Made by a program: the position numbers and the translations under genes | Shown here: piece after piece, positions 1 through 5,311 of the stretch | Layout: each line of letters begins with the position of its first letter | Numbering within the stretch: the stretch's first letter is position 1 | Source: Pseudomonadota bacterium | GTDB lineage: Bacteria > Pseudomonadota > Alphaproteobacteria > Caulobacterales > Caulobacteraceae | DNA length: 5,854 bases | NCBI GenBank assembly: GCA_023436945.1 | Contig: JAEZHG010000329.1 | Span: 1 to 5,854, forward strand | Direction: 5' to 3' | The notes under the pieces: model-generated | What the model was told of the DNA's origin: nothing | Seen by the model: the letters and a program-made list of their open reading frames with translations, nothing else | Database searches by the model: none

Positions 1-797
1 GCGTGGTCCGCGCCGTCTATGTGCAGGAGGGCGACATGGTCACCGAAGGCCAGATTCTGGCCCGTCAGGAAGACGATGAGCCGCGCCTGTCGCTGCAAAC
101 CGCCAATGCCGATCTGGCCAGCGCCCAAAGCCAGCTTCGCCAGATTCAGGTCGACATCAACGCGGCCGAGCGCGAGTTCGAGCGTATGTCGCAACTGGCC
201 GCAACCAACTTTGTTGCCGCCCAGCGTCTGGATCAGGCCCGCGATGCGGTCGCCACCGCCCGCGCCCGCATGGCATCCCAACAGGCTGCCGTCGATACGG
301 CCCGCGCACGTCGCGACCAGTCGGCCTATAATGTCGAGCTTACCGTCATCCGCGCGCCTGCCGATGGCCGCATCGTTCGCCGCTATGCCAATCCGGGTGC
401 CGGTGCCTCGACCCTGAACGTGTCGAACATGTTCGATCTAGAGCCGAAAGCCCCGCGCATCGCCCGCGCTGAAATCGTCGAGGCCGACATCCCGAACGTG
501 ACGCCGGAACAGCAGGTCGAGGTGACGCCGGAAAGCGATCCGTCGAAGGTTTACGTCGGCAAGGTTCTGCGCCGCGCCGCCGTATTCGGTGCCCGCAAGC
601 TAGCGTCTGACGACCCGTCGCAACGCACCGACGAGCGCGTGATCGAGGTTGTAGTGGACGTCAACGACGCCCCGCTGCTGATTGGTCAGCGCGTACTGGT
701 CAAGTTCATGAAGCCGGGTGAAACCGCCGGTGCCGAGCGCCAGACCAGACAGGGCGTTCCGGCCAACCGCGCCATGCGTCCGGCCGCCCAGCGCTAA
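1..797 (+). CDS. HlyD/DevB-like periplasmic adaptor (membrane fusion) subunit of an exporter, 3' part
   Basis: Partial gene: the frame is open to the left edge, and the first complete codon is at nt 3. 264 residues are visible, ending at TAA 795-797. The protein would bridge an inner-membrane transporter to an outer-membrane channel in the periplasm. Seen in order: the first lipoyl half (about residues 1-26, VQEGDMVTEGQ), a long Ala/Gln/Arg-rich helical hairpin (about 27-112), the second lipoyl half (VIRAPADGRIV, about 115-125), then a beta-barrel region to about 235 and a basic tail. The helical hairpin and the paired lipoyl halves are diagnostic of the HlyD/MacA/AcrA superfamily. The barrel stretch DDPSQRTDERVIEVVVDV recalls DevB-type ABC exporter adaptors, so an ABC partner is favoured over RND (inference). 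The N-terminal anchor and the first barrel strands are outside the window. No transporter gene follows; the partner genes must lie upstream. Tandem terminators follow. Confidence 0.88.
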   Translation, partial: VVRAVYVQEGDMVTEGQILARQEDDEPRLSLQTANADLASAQSQLRQIQVDINAAEREFERMSQLAATNFVAAQRLDQARDAVATARARMASQQAAVDTARARRDQSAYNVELTVIRAPADGRIVRRYANPGAGASTLNVSNMFDLEPKAPRIARAEIVEADIPNVTPEQQVEVTPESDPSKVYVGKVLRRAAVFGARKLASDDPSQRTDERVIEVVVDVNDAPLLIGQRVLVKFMKPGETAGAERQTRQGVPANRAMRPAAQR

Positions 798-807
798 CAC
801 CCATAAG

Positions 808-840
808 AAAACCGGCCCGTGCGATGGCGGGCCGGCTTTC
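808..840. terminator. Bidirectional intrinsic terminator between convergent genes
   Basis: A perfect 8-bp GC stem (CCGGCCCG 812-819 with CGGGCCGG 828-835) encloses an 8-nt loop. Read on the minus strand the stem is followed by TTTTCTTAT, a good U-tract for ending the crotonase transcript, 22 nt past its stop. Read on the plus strand it is followed by only CTTT, a weaker tract, for the adaptor gene. Confidence 0.75.
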
Positions 841-857
841 CAGAACCGAGTGACTAT

Positions 858-1655
858 TTAACGCCCTGCGAAATTCGCGGGGCGTTTTTCCAATACGGCG
901 GTTACACCTTCGATATGGTCTTCAGTCAGATGGGCCAGCGCCTGCATCGCGGCGCTCATCTCCAGCATCTGGTCAAAGTTCATATCGCGGCCCTGACGCA
1001 GCAGGGTCTTGCCCATACGCAGAGCCTTGGCCGGTTGGGCCGCAATCTGGCGTGCGGTCGCCATGGCCTCATCCATCAGTGTGTCGTGCGGCACAACACG
1101 GTTGACCAGCCCCCAGCTGTCAGCCGTCTCCGCATCGATAGAGCGGGCGGTGAATAGCATTTCTGCGGCGCGGTTGTAGCCGATATTGCGCGGCAGCAGC
1201 CACGAGCCGCCATCACCCGGAATAATGCCCAGCTTCATGAACGGAATACCGAAGCTGGCGCGATCCGATGCGATACGGATGTCGCCCAAACCTGCAATGT
1301 CACAGCCCAGACCCATCGCCGGACCATTCACCGCCGTCACCAGCGGCACCTCCAGCGCATAGAGGGCGCGCACAATGCGGTGAACCACGCGGCGGTAGTT
1401 CTCGCGGATCTCGGCACCCGACCCTGCAAACATATCGCGACGGTCCTGCATCGCACGCAGGTCACCCCCGGCCGAGAACGCGCGCCCCTCGCCCGTCAGT
1501 ACCACGCATGAAATGCTGGGGTCCGAGTTCACCCGCTCGCAGGCCGCGGCGATCTCATCACCGTCTGTCATGTCCGGCAGCGCGTTCAGGCGCTCTGGGC
1601 GGCTGAAGGTCCAGATAGCGACAGCACCGTCGCGGGTCTCGGTAATCAGGGCCAT
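858..1655 (-). CDS. Crotonase-fold protein (enoyl-CoA hydratase/isomerase family)
   Basis: 265 residues, the usual size of a single-domain crotonase acting on acyl-CoA thioesters in the cytoplasm. Seen: an N-terminal strand with SRPERLNAL (18-26), the oxyanion-hole segment SAGGDLRAM (61-69), the second oxyanion and core segment NGPAMGLGCDIAGLGDIRIA (110-129), FGIPFMKLGIIPGDGG (135-150), SWLLPR (151-156), and a C-terminal helical end KRPANF. In classical enoyl-CoA hydratase two glutamates catalyse hydration, in GCELA and in QPE. Here the first is Asp119 and the second is Phe139, so textbook hydratase activity is doubtful. A Delta-isomerase or another crotonase reaction is as likely. Start: ATG at 1655-1653 is chosen because CGGAG lies 8 nt upstream; a GTG 13 codons earlier would add residues the family does not need. 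It is monocistronic, with a terminator before and after it. Confidence 0.93.
   Translation of the reverse strand: MALITETRDGAVAIWTFSRPERLNALPDMTDGDEIAAACERVNSDPSISCVVLTGEGRAFSAGGDLRAMQDRRDMFAGSGAEIRENYRRVVHRIVRALYALEVPLVTAVNGPAMGLGCDIAGLGDIRIASDRASFGIPFMKLGIIPGDGGSWLLPRNIGYNRAAEMLFTARSIDAETADSWGLVNRVVPHDTLMDEAMATARQIAAQPAKALRMGKTLLRQGRDMNFDQMLEMSAAMQALAHLTEDHIEGVTAVLEKRPANFAGR
860..889 (+). terminator. Plus-strand intrinsic terminator embedded in the 3' end of the crotonase gene
   Basis: AACGCCC (860-866) pairs with GGGCGTT (880-886). The stem continues inward through a G-U wobble and a GCGA/TCGC segment to a 3-nt loop, about 12 bp in all. A run of five T (885-889) follows on the plus strand. 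The hairpin DNA also encodes the last residues and stop of the minus-strand crotonase. On the minus strand the stem is followed by AATAG rather than a U-tract, so it should act on the adaptor transcript only. Confidence 0.75.
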
Positions 1656-1663
1656 TCTAGAAA

Positions 1664-1668
1664 CTCCG
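1664..1668 (-). promoter_or_regulatory. Ribosome binding site deciding the crotonase start
   Basis: CGGAG on the minus strand, 8 nt before ATG 1655-1653. It lies inside the longer open frame that begins with GTG at 1694, so it argues for the shorter protein. Confidence 0.65.
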
Positions 1669-1742
1669 TCATAGATGACGCGGGTTTCGGACACAGCGGC
1701 CCTGCAAGCAAGTCAAACCCGTTCAACAATGCCCAGAATTGC

Positions 1743-1768
1743 AAAACCCCGGCCTGTTGACCGGGGTT
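1743..1768 (-). terminator. Intrinsic terminator of the small-protein gene
   Basis: AACCCCGG (1745-1752) pairs perfectly with CCGGGGTT (1761-1768) around an 8-nt loop. On the minus strand the stem runs into TTTT (1746-1743). It lies 21 nt beyond the stop of the 52-residue gene and about 90 bp before the crotonase start on the same strand, so the two genes should be separate transcripts. Confidence 0.75.
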
Positions 1769-1789
1769 GAGTATCGATGGGTCTCGCGA

Positions 1790-1948
1790 CTACGCGCGTG
1801 CCCTGTCGATTTTCAATGGTACGAAGTTGGAAGGATGACTGACCACACGGTCACCTGCGCCATTCACATTCTTCGTATTCACCAGCATGCCACCCATAAG
1901 GGCAAAAGACATCATGGCGTGTTGTAGTTTACGGGTTCTATCGTTCAT
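1790..1948 (-). CDS. Unrecognised 52-residue small protein with a hydrophobic N-terminal segment
   Basis: I do not recognise this protein. It begins MNDRTRKLQH, with Arg4, Arg6 and Lys7, followed by a hydrophobic stretch AMMSFALMGGMLV (11-23) with five methionines in the first 21 residues. A polar, mildly basic C-terminal half holds HPSNFVPLKIDRARA (38-52). The layout resembles a short signal peptide or a single weak membrane segment, but the hydrophobic part is short (13 residues). That it is a gene is supported by its surroundings: AAAGGA (1960-1955) sits 6 nt before the ATG, a sigma70-like promoter lies about 90 bp upstream, and a terminator follows 21 nt after the TAG. A GTG at 2005 could extend it by 19 residues but has no comparable ribosome binding site. 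The region is visibly less GC-rich than its neighbours. Pho-box-like repeats lie upstream of its promoter. Confidence 0.62.
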   Translation of the reverse strand: MNDRTRKLQHAMMSFALMGGMLVNTKNVNGAGDRVVSHPSNFVPLKIDRARA

Positions 1949-2035
1949 TGCGTTTCCTTTCAGTTGAACGAGAAAGAAAACACGCTTGCTTTTTGGGACT
2001 CTCACCCTGTGAAGTCAGTTCGTGTCAATGAGGAC

Positions 2036-2064
2036 GATATAGACCTAAGGTTGAGAAAAGTCAA
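2036..2064 (-). promoter_or_regulatory. Sigma70-like promoter of the small-protein gene
   Basis: On the minus strand, TTGACT (2064-2059, 5 of 6 to TTGACA) is separated by exactly 17 bp from TATATC (2041-2036, 4 of 6 to TATAAT). The predicted start of transcription near 2029 gives a leader of about 80 nt before the ATG. The spacer contains the odd-centred palindrome ACCTAAGGT (2043-2051), of unknown meaning. Confidence 0.5.
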
Positions 2065-2067
2065 ATT

Positions 2068-2118
2068 TTGTCATCCGGATTACTCCTAACTGTCATTTCT
2101 CTGTCATAAAACTCTCCC
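2068..2118 (+). promoter_or_regulatory. Pho-box-like array (PhoB binding site)
   Basis: CTGTCAT occurs at 2090-2096 and 2101-2107, exactly 11 bp apart, with AT-rich or T-rich 4-bp linkers. This matches the known PhoB box of two 11-bp direct repeats, CTGTCAT plus four bases. A degenerate third unit, CTCTCCC, follows in register at 2112-2118. A further TGTCAT at 2069-2074 lies 22 bp (two units) upstream of the first. In Enterobacteria the repeats read in the direction of transcription, which would point to the DUF1289 gene at 2134. However, the array also sits directly behind the minus-strand promoter of the small-protein gene. Which gene it controls is inference. Confidence 0.6.
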
Positions 2119-2133
2119 AGAAGATTCAGCCAC

Positions 2134-2343
2134 ATGACCTCGAACGCCCCTCCCCAACGCAAGCCGATCAGCAGTCCCTGCATCATGGTTTGCACGGTGG
2201 ATGGTGCCTCAGGCCTTTGCCTCGGCTGCTATCGCACCCTGCCCGAAATCGCTGAATGGAGCCGGATGGACGAGGAGAAACGCCTCGCGATCATGGCTGA
2301 ACTGCCTTCGCGCGTGGAGCGCCTTCCGGCAGAGCTGCGCTAA
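2134..2343 (+). CDS. DUF1289 family cysteine-rich small protein
   Basis: 69 residues. The core SPCIMVCTVDGASGLCLGCY (14-33) continues as RTLPEIAEW (34-42), the DUF1289 signature: a Cys-x3-Cys ... Cys-x2-Cys arrangement (Cys16, Cys20, Cys29, Cys32) followed by the R-T-x-x-E-I-x-x-W helix. The four cysteines look like a zinc or other metal site. The biochemical role of the family is not established, and length is typical. The ATG at 2134 is the only possible start, since the frame is closed by TAA at 2107-2109 with no other start codon between. There is no convincing Shine-Dalgarno sequence. A Pho-box-like array ends only about 15-26 bp upstream, so any promoter driven from it would give a very short leader or none. 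Confidence 0.88.
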   Translation: MTSNAPPQRKPISSPCIMVCTVDGASGLCLGCYRTLPEIAEWSRMDEEKRLAIMAELPSRVERLPAELR

Positions 2344-2432
2344 CAAAACCTAATAGCAACGTTGTGGCGTAAACCTTTCATTCGCCACGTCGATTAATTT
2401 GATGGGAACAGTCGTGTGACAGCATCCCCATC

Positions 2433-2933
2433 ATGATCCGATTTGACTCGCGCTCACTGGTGGTTTTCTCCGCAGCTCTCGGCACCTCGCTGGTCTGCGC
2501 AGGGGTACTGTTCATTATCGACAGCCCCGAGGTTGGCGCGCGCCTGATCGGTCGCCCTGTGCCGATTGCAGCCCCTGCTGTGCTGCGTGCTGCAGACGGC
2601 CACTATTGGGCAGAGGCCTCAATGGATGGCCGCTCCATGCGGATGCTGGTCGATACCGGTGCCTCGCTCGTCACACTCAGCCGCAAGGATGCCCGCGCCC
2701 TGGGCGTGTTTGTGGGCGATGACGAGTTCACCCACACGCTCAGCACAGCCGCCGGCCCTGTTAAGGCATCGCCGGTCACGCTCAACAACCTGTCGGTTGC
2801 GGGCGTTCGCCTGCACAAGGTCGAGGCCATGGTGGTCGATCAAGAACTGCCTGCACCACTACTGGGCATGAGCTTCCTTGGTCGCCTGTCCGCCTTTGAA
2901 GCGCGCCCTGACGGGATCGTGCTCAAAGGTTAA
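2433..2933 (+). CDS. Membrane-anchored retropepsin-like aspartic protease (clan AA, TIGR02281-like)
   Basis: 166 residues. Residues 9-29 form one hydrophobic segment after a short basic N-terminus (anchor or uncleaved signal), placing the protease domain in the periplasm. The domain starts at DGHYWAEASMDGRSM (55-69) and carries the active-site motif LVDTGASLVTLS (72-83), with Asp74 as the predicted catalytic aspartate. LLGMSFLGRL (143-152) is the conserved second half of the retropepsin fold. There is one Asp motif per chain, so the active enzyme should be a homodimer, as in retroviral proteases. Length and order match the TIGR02281 group, common in proteobacteria. Substrates are mostly unknown; I recall that Caulobacter PerP, a periplasmic aspartic protease processing a polarity factor, may be comparable, but cannot check it. 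The start ATG is the only one available after the in-frame stop at 2400-2402, and its ribosome binding site is poor. It ends 5 bp from the convergent carboxypeptidase stop. Confidence 0.9.
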   Translation: MIRFDSRSLVVFSAALGTSLVCAGVLFIIDSPEVGARLIGRPVPIAAPAVLRAADGHYWAEASMDGRSMRMLVDTGASLVTLSRKDARALGVFVGDDEFTHTLSTAAGPVKASPVTLNNLSVAGVRLHKVEAMVVDQELPAPLLGMSFLGRLSAFEARPDGIVLKG

Positions 2934-2938
2934 GACCT

Positions 2939-3775
2939 TCAGCGCGGGCCGAAAGGCACCACCTTGTTCTGGCGGTCATGGCCGATGTCGGCCTCGCCCA
3001 GATATTCAATCCCCGCACGTTGGCACCAGTGGCGGGCGATCTCTTCGGCAGTCATTCCGAAATCCGGATCATTGACCGTCACATCCGAGACGCGGCCCAT
3101 ACGAATGCCCGCGCATTTACGTATGCTGGCCTGTCCGGTCAGGTGGAACATCATCCGGTCGATGCGGTACATGGCCTCGGACACTTCCTCGATCATGATG
3201 ACATGGCCCGACAGGTCCGGCTCGACCCCCGTACCGACCAGCTCATTGAGGATGGTCAGGTTAAAGGCCACCGCCGGACGCGCATCGGTTGCCAGAGAAC
3301 CTTCCAGCGAATCCACATCACCCGTCCGCAGCCAGTTCACTGCCCGCAAGCCCGTCTCGTCATGTCGCGATCCATCCGCCGCCATCGGACCGTGGGCCAC
3401 AGTGCCGATACCGGCCTTGTAAAGCGCAGCCAGCAGCGTTCCTGCATCCGAATAGCCGAGGTAACGCTTGGTACGCGCATGATCGTTCAGCTTGGGGATT
3501 ACCGCCTCTGCAATCCGGCACGAACCATAACCGCCGCGTGCAAACCAGATGGCATCAATCGTCGGGTCATTGGCGTAATCGACAAAGGCCGCCGCACGGG
3601 TCGCATCATCGCCGCCAAAGTGTCCGTGCACCTCATACAATGAGGGATGCATGACCAGTTCTACCTCGCCATCAGGCCACATGGTCTTACCCCATGCCTC
3701 GATCGCCGCGCCCCGCGCAGGGTCGAGGCGGGAGCTGGCATTGACCACACCGATACGGAAAGCTTTGGTCGTCAT
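2939..3775 (-). CDS. ldcA: S66 family LD-carboxypeptidase (muramoyltetrapeptide carboxypeptidase)
   Basis: 278 residues, slightly shorter than the usual 300 or so. The family removes the terminal D-Ala from the murein tetrapeptide L-Ala-D-Glu-mDAP-D-Ala in the cytoplasm during peptidoglycan recycling. Seen: an N-terminal IGVVNASS strand, DAIWFARGGYGSCRIAEAV (74-92) with the family ARGGYGS motif, the nucleophile elbow GYSDAG (107-112, Ser109), NLTILNELVGTG (172-183), IEEVSEAMYRIDRM (195-208, Glu196 as triad acid), and GEADIGHD (260-267, His266). Spacing of Ser109, Glu196 and His266 agrees with the Ser-Glu-His triad of Pseudomonas LdcA. No signal peptide is seen. The related MccF microcin-immunity proteins share the fold, but the divergent Mur ligase across an 80-bp gap favours recycling. 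No strong ribosome binding site precedes ATG 3775-3773. Confidence 0.9.
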   Translation of the reverse strand: MTTKAFRIGVVNASSRLDPARGAAIEAWGKTMWPDGEVELVMHPSLYEVHGHFGGDDATRAAAFVDYANDPTIDAIWFARGGYGSCRIAEAVIPKLNDHARTKRYLGYSDAGTLLAALYKAGIGTVAHGPMAADGSRHDETGLRAVNWLRTGDVDSLEGSLATDARPAVAFNLTILNELVGTGVEPDLSGHVIMIEEVSEAMYRIDRMMFHLTGQASIRKCAGIRMGRVSDVTVNDPDFGMTAEEIARHWCQRAGIEYLGEADIGHDRQNKVVPFGPR

Positions 3776-3855
3776 GAGTAAGGGATGGCCTTGAGCGTCT
3801 TGCGTGCTAGTCAGGCACCGGACAACTCTCGCCCTTCTGCGTCAAGATCAGGCCC

Positions 3856-5241
3856 ATGATTAAAGACTATTATTTCTGTGGCATCGGTGGCTCCGGCATG
3901 ATGCCTCTGGCCCTGATCGTACAATCGCAAGGCCACACCATCGGCGGCTCGGACCGCGCGCTGGATCAAGGGCGCACGCCTGAAAAGTTTGACTGGCTGC
4001 GCAACCATGGCGTTAGCCTGTTTGCACAGGATGGCTCGGGCGTAACCTCGCCAGAGCAGATCGTCGTCGCCTCTGGCGCGATTGAGGACACGGTACCTGA
4101 TATCGCCGCCGCACGCCGCGTGGGCGCAACCGTCGTCACCCGCCCGCAGATGCTGAGCCAGCTTTTCAACGCCGCCCCCACCTCCATCGGCGTGGCGGGC
4201 ACCAGTGGCAAATCCACCATCACCGGCATGATCGCCTGGATCCTGCATCAGTCAGGCCGTGAGCCGACCGTAGTGAACGGCGCGGTGATGAAGAATTTCG
4301 TCACCGACGACCAGCCCTTCGCCTCAGCCCTTGTCGGTGGCCCCGACACCTTCGCCGCCGAGGTGGACGAGTCCGACGGTTCCATCGCCCGCTATAATGC
4401 GACGGTGGCCGTGGTCTCCAACATCTCGCTCGACCACAAGTCGATGGAAGAACTGCGCGACCTGTTCGGCGGTTTCGTAAACCGCGCCAAGGCGGCGGTG
4501 CTAAACCTCGACAATGAAGAGACCCGCACCCTTTCCGCTCTTCACAGCGACAAACCGATCCTGACCTTCTCGCACAAGGATCAAAGCGCCAGCCTCTATG
4601 CGCACGGCCTTGAGCCACAGGCCGATGGCATCCGCTTCCAACTTGTCGAGAGCGGGCGTGACCATTCGGTGCGACTGATGGTGCCGGGTGCGCACAATGT
4701 CGCCAATGCACTGGCCGCACTGGCTGCGGTAAAGGCGCTGGGCATCGACGTGGCCGAGGCAGCCAAGGCACTGGAAAGCTTTGCGGGTATCCGCCGCCGC
4801 CTCGAAACTGTCGGCACCGCCAAGGGCGTGACCGTCATCGACGACTTCGCCCATAACCCCGACAAGATTTCGGCCACGCTCAAAACCCTTCATGCGTTCG
4901 AGGGCCGTTTACTGATCATGTTCCAGCCGCACGGTTTTGGGCCGCTGAAGCTGATGCGCGAAGAGTTCATCGACACCTTCGCCAGCCTGATGCAGCCGGA
5001 CGACATCCTGATGATGCCACAGCCTGTCTATTACGGCGGCACCACCGACCGCAGCGTGACGTCCGAACACATTGCCGAAGGTGTGCGCCAGCGCGGCCTG
5101 ATTGCCGAGGCGATGGAAACCCGTGACGACTGTGGCCGCCGCCTGATTGAACTGGCCAAGGCGGGCGACCGTATTCTGGTGATGGGCGCGCGGGACGACA
5201 CCCTGTCTGTTTTTGCCGCAGACCTGCTGAGCCAAATCTGA
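3856..5241 (+). CDS. MurC/Mpl-type Mur ligase with divergent motifs, probable peptidoglycan-recycling ligase
   Basis: 461 residues, the length of MurC and Mpl. Three Mur domains are seen: a Rossmann-like UDP-binding start YFCGIGGSGM (6-15) with GGSD (30-33); the ATPase domain with P-loop VAGTSGKST (113-121), AEVDESDGS (168-176) and NISLDH (189-194); and the C-terminal domain with PGAHNVANALAA (277-288), RRRLE (313-317), DDFAHNP (329-335) and FQPHGFGP (356-363). MurC adds L-Ala to UDP-MurNAc; Mpl adds the recycled tripeptide. Several hallmarks are altered: MurC/Mpl use GTHGKTT (here GTSGKST), a second His in DD(Y/F)xHHP (here Asn334), and MurC has FQPHRYTRT (here FQPHGFGP). The essential P-loop lysine (Lys118) is kept. 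It is not in a cell-division gene cluster, where housekeeping murC normally sits, and it is divergent from an LD-carboxypeptidase, which supports a recycling role (inference). The ribosome binding site is weak. Confidence 0.88.
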   Translation: MIKDYYFCGIGGSGMMPLALIVQSQGHTIGGSDRALDQGRTPEKFDWLRNHGVSLFAQDGSGVTSPEQIVVASGAIEDTVPDIAAARRVGATVVTRPQMLSQLFNAAPTSIGVAGTSGKSTITGMIAWILHQSGREPTVVNGAVMKNFVTDDQPFASALVGGPDTFAAEVDESDGSIARYNATVAVVSNISLDHKSMEELRDLFGGFVNRAKAAVLNLDNEETRTLSALHSDKPILTFSHKDQSASLYAHGLEPQADGIRFQLVESGRDHSVRLMVPGAHNVANALAALAAVKALGIDVAEAAKALESFAGIRRRLETVGTAKGVTVIDDFAHNPDKISATLKTLHAFEGRLLIMFQPHGFGPLKLMREEFIDTFASLMQPDDILMMPQPVYYGGTTDRSVTSEHIAEGVRQRGLIAEAMETRDDCGRRLIELAKAGDRILVMGARDDTLSVFAADLLSQI

Positions 5242-5254
5242 TCCGGCGCATCGC

Positions 5255-5272
5255 GTTCCACTACGGTGTAAC
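5255..5272. promoter_or_regulatory. Operator-like inverted repeat 1 upstream of the TrpR-family gene
   Basis: An 18-bp imperfect palindrome of the form GTT-N-CAC-N4-GTG-N-AAC, starting GTTCCACT. The same GTTCCACT octamer recurs 31 bp downstream in the second site, about three helical turns away. The 18-bp size suits a dimeric TrpR-fold regulator. It lies between the end of the Mur ligase gene and the likely promoter of the regulator. Confidence 0.5.
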
Positions 5273-5279
5273 AAAATCC

Positions 5280-5285
5280 TTGACC
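5280..5285 (+). promoter_or_regulatory. Possible -35 element of the TrpR-family regulator/hisG operon
   Basis: TTGACC matches 5 of 6 bases of TTGACA and lies directly before the second inverted repeat. Candidate -10 sequences fall inside the repeat: CATAGT at 5301-5306 (15-bp spacer, 4 of 6) or TAGTGG at 5303-5308 (17-bp spacer, poor). Binding to the repeat would block this promoter. Confidence 0.35.
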
Positions 5286-5311
5286 GTTCCACTGTTACAG
5301 CATAGTGGAAC
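5286..5311. promoter_or_regulatory. Operator-like inverted repeat 2 (or RNA hairpin) at the TrpR-family gene start
   Basis: Perfect 8-bp arms GTTCCACT (5286-5293) and AGTGGAAC (5304-5311) flank a 10-nt centre and end 4 nt before the ATG at 5316. As DNA it overlaps the presumed promoter and suits an autoregulatory operator. As RNA it would form a hairpin that buries the only Shine-Dalgarno-like bases (TGGAA, 5306-5310), so translational control is also possible. It is not followed by a U-tract, so it is not an intrinsic terminator. Confidence 0.6.

Noticed and set aside
1656..1694. GTG-initiated N-terminal extension of the crotonase by 13 residues
   Set aside because: A good ribosome binding site (CGGAG) lies within it, 8 nt before the internal ATG, and the family normally starts near that ATG.
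1688..1716. TTGACT hexamer on the minus strand upstream of the crotonase as its promoter
   Set aside because: The -10 position 17 bp away (TGTCCG) is too poor to call.
1739..1927. 62-residue plus-strand open frame
   Set aside because: It overlaps the small-protein gene and its terminator hairpin on the other strand, has no ribosome binding site, and its sequence looks random.
2043..2051. ACCTAAGGT palindrome in the promoter spacer of the small-protein gene
   Set aside because: Too short and found only once; no regulator could be inferred from it.
2360..2392. Hairpin GTGGCG/CGCCAC with a 13-nt loop after the DUF1289 gene
   Set aside because: Only 6 continuous base pairs, a large loop and no T-run. 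It might be a weak terminator but is not supported. The rest of the 89-bp gap shows no clear promoter.
2978..3643. 221-residue plus-strand open frame
   Set aside because: It is antisense to the S66 carboxypeptidase, whose catalytic motifs are intact, and its translation shows no recognisable domain.
3776..3855. Possible promoters in the 80-bp divergent gap between carboxypeptidase and ligase
   Set aside because: A TTGACG-like hexamer exists on the minus strand, but no acceptable -10 lies at the right distance on either strand.
3811..4893. Several minus-strand open frames over the Mur ligase gene
   Set aside because: They are mirror frames of a GC-rich gene with a clear family match; their Arg/Ala/Gly/His-rich translations show no domain.
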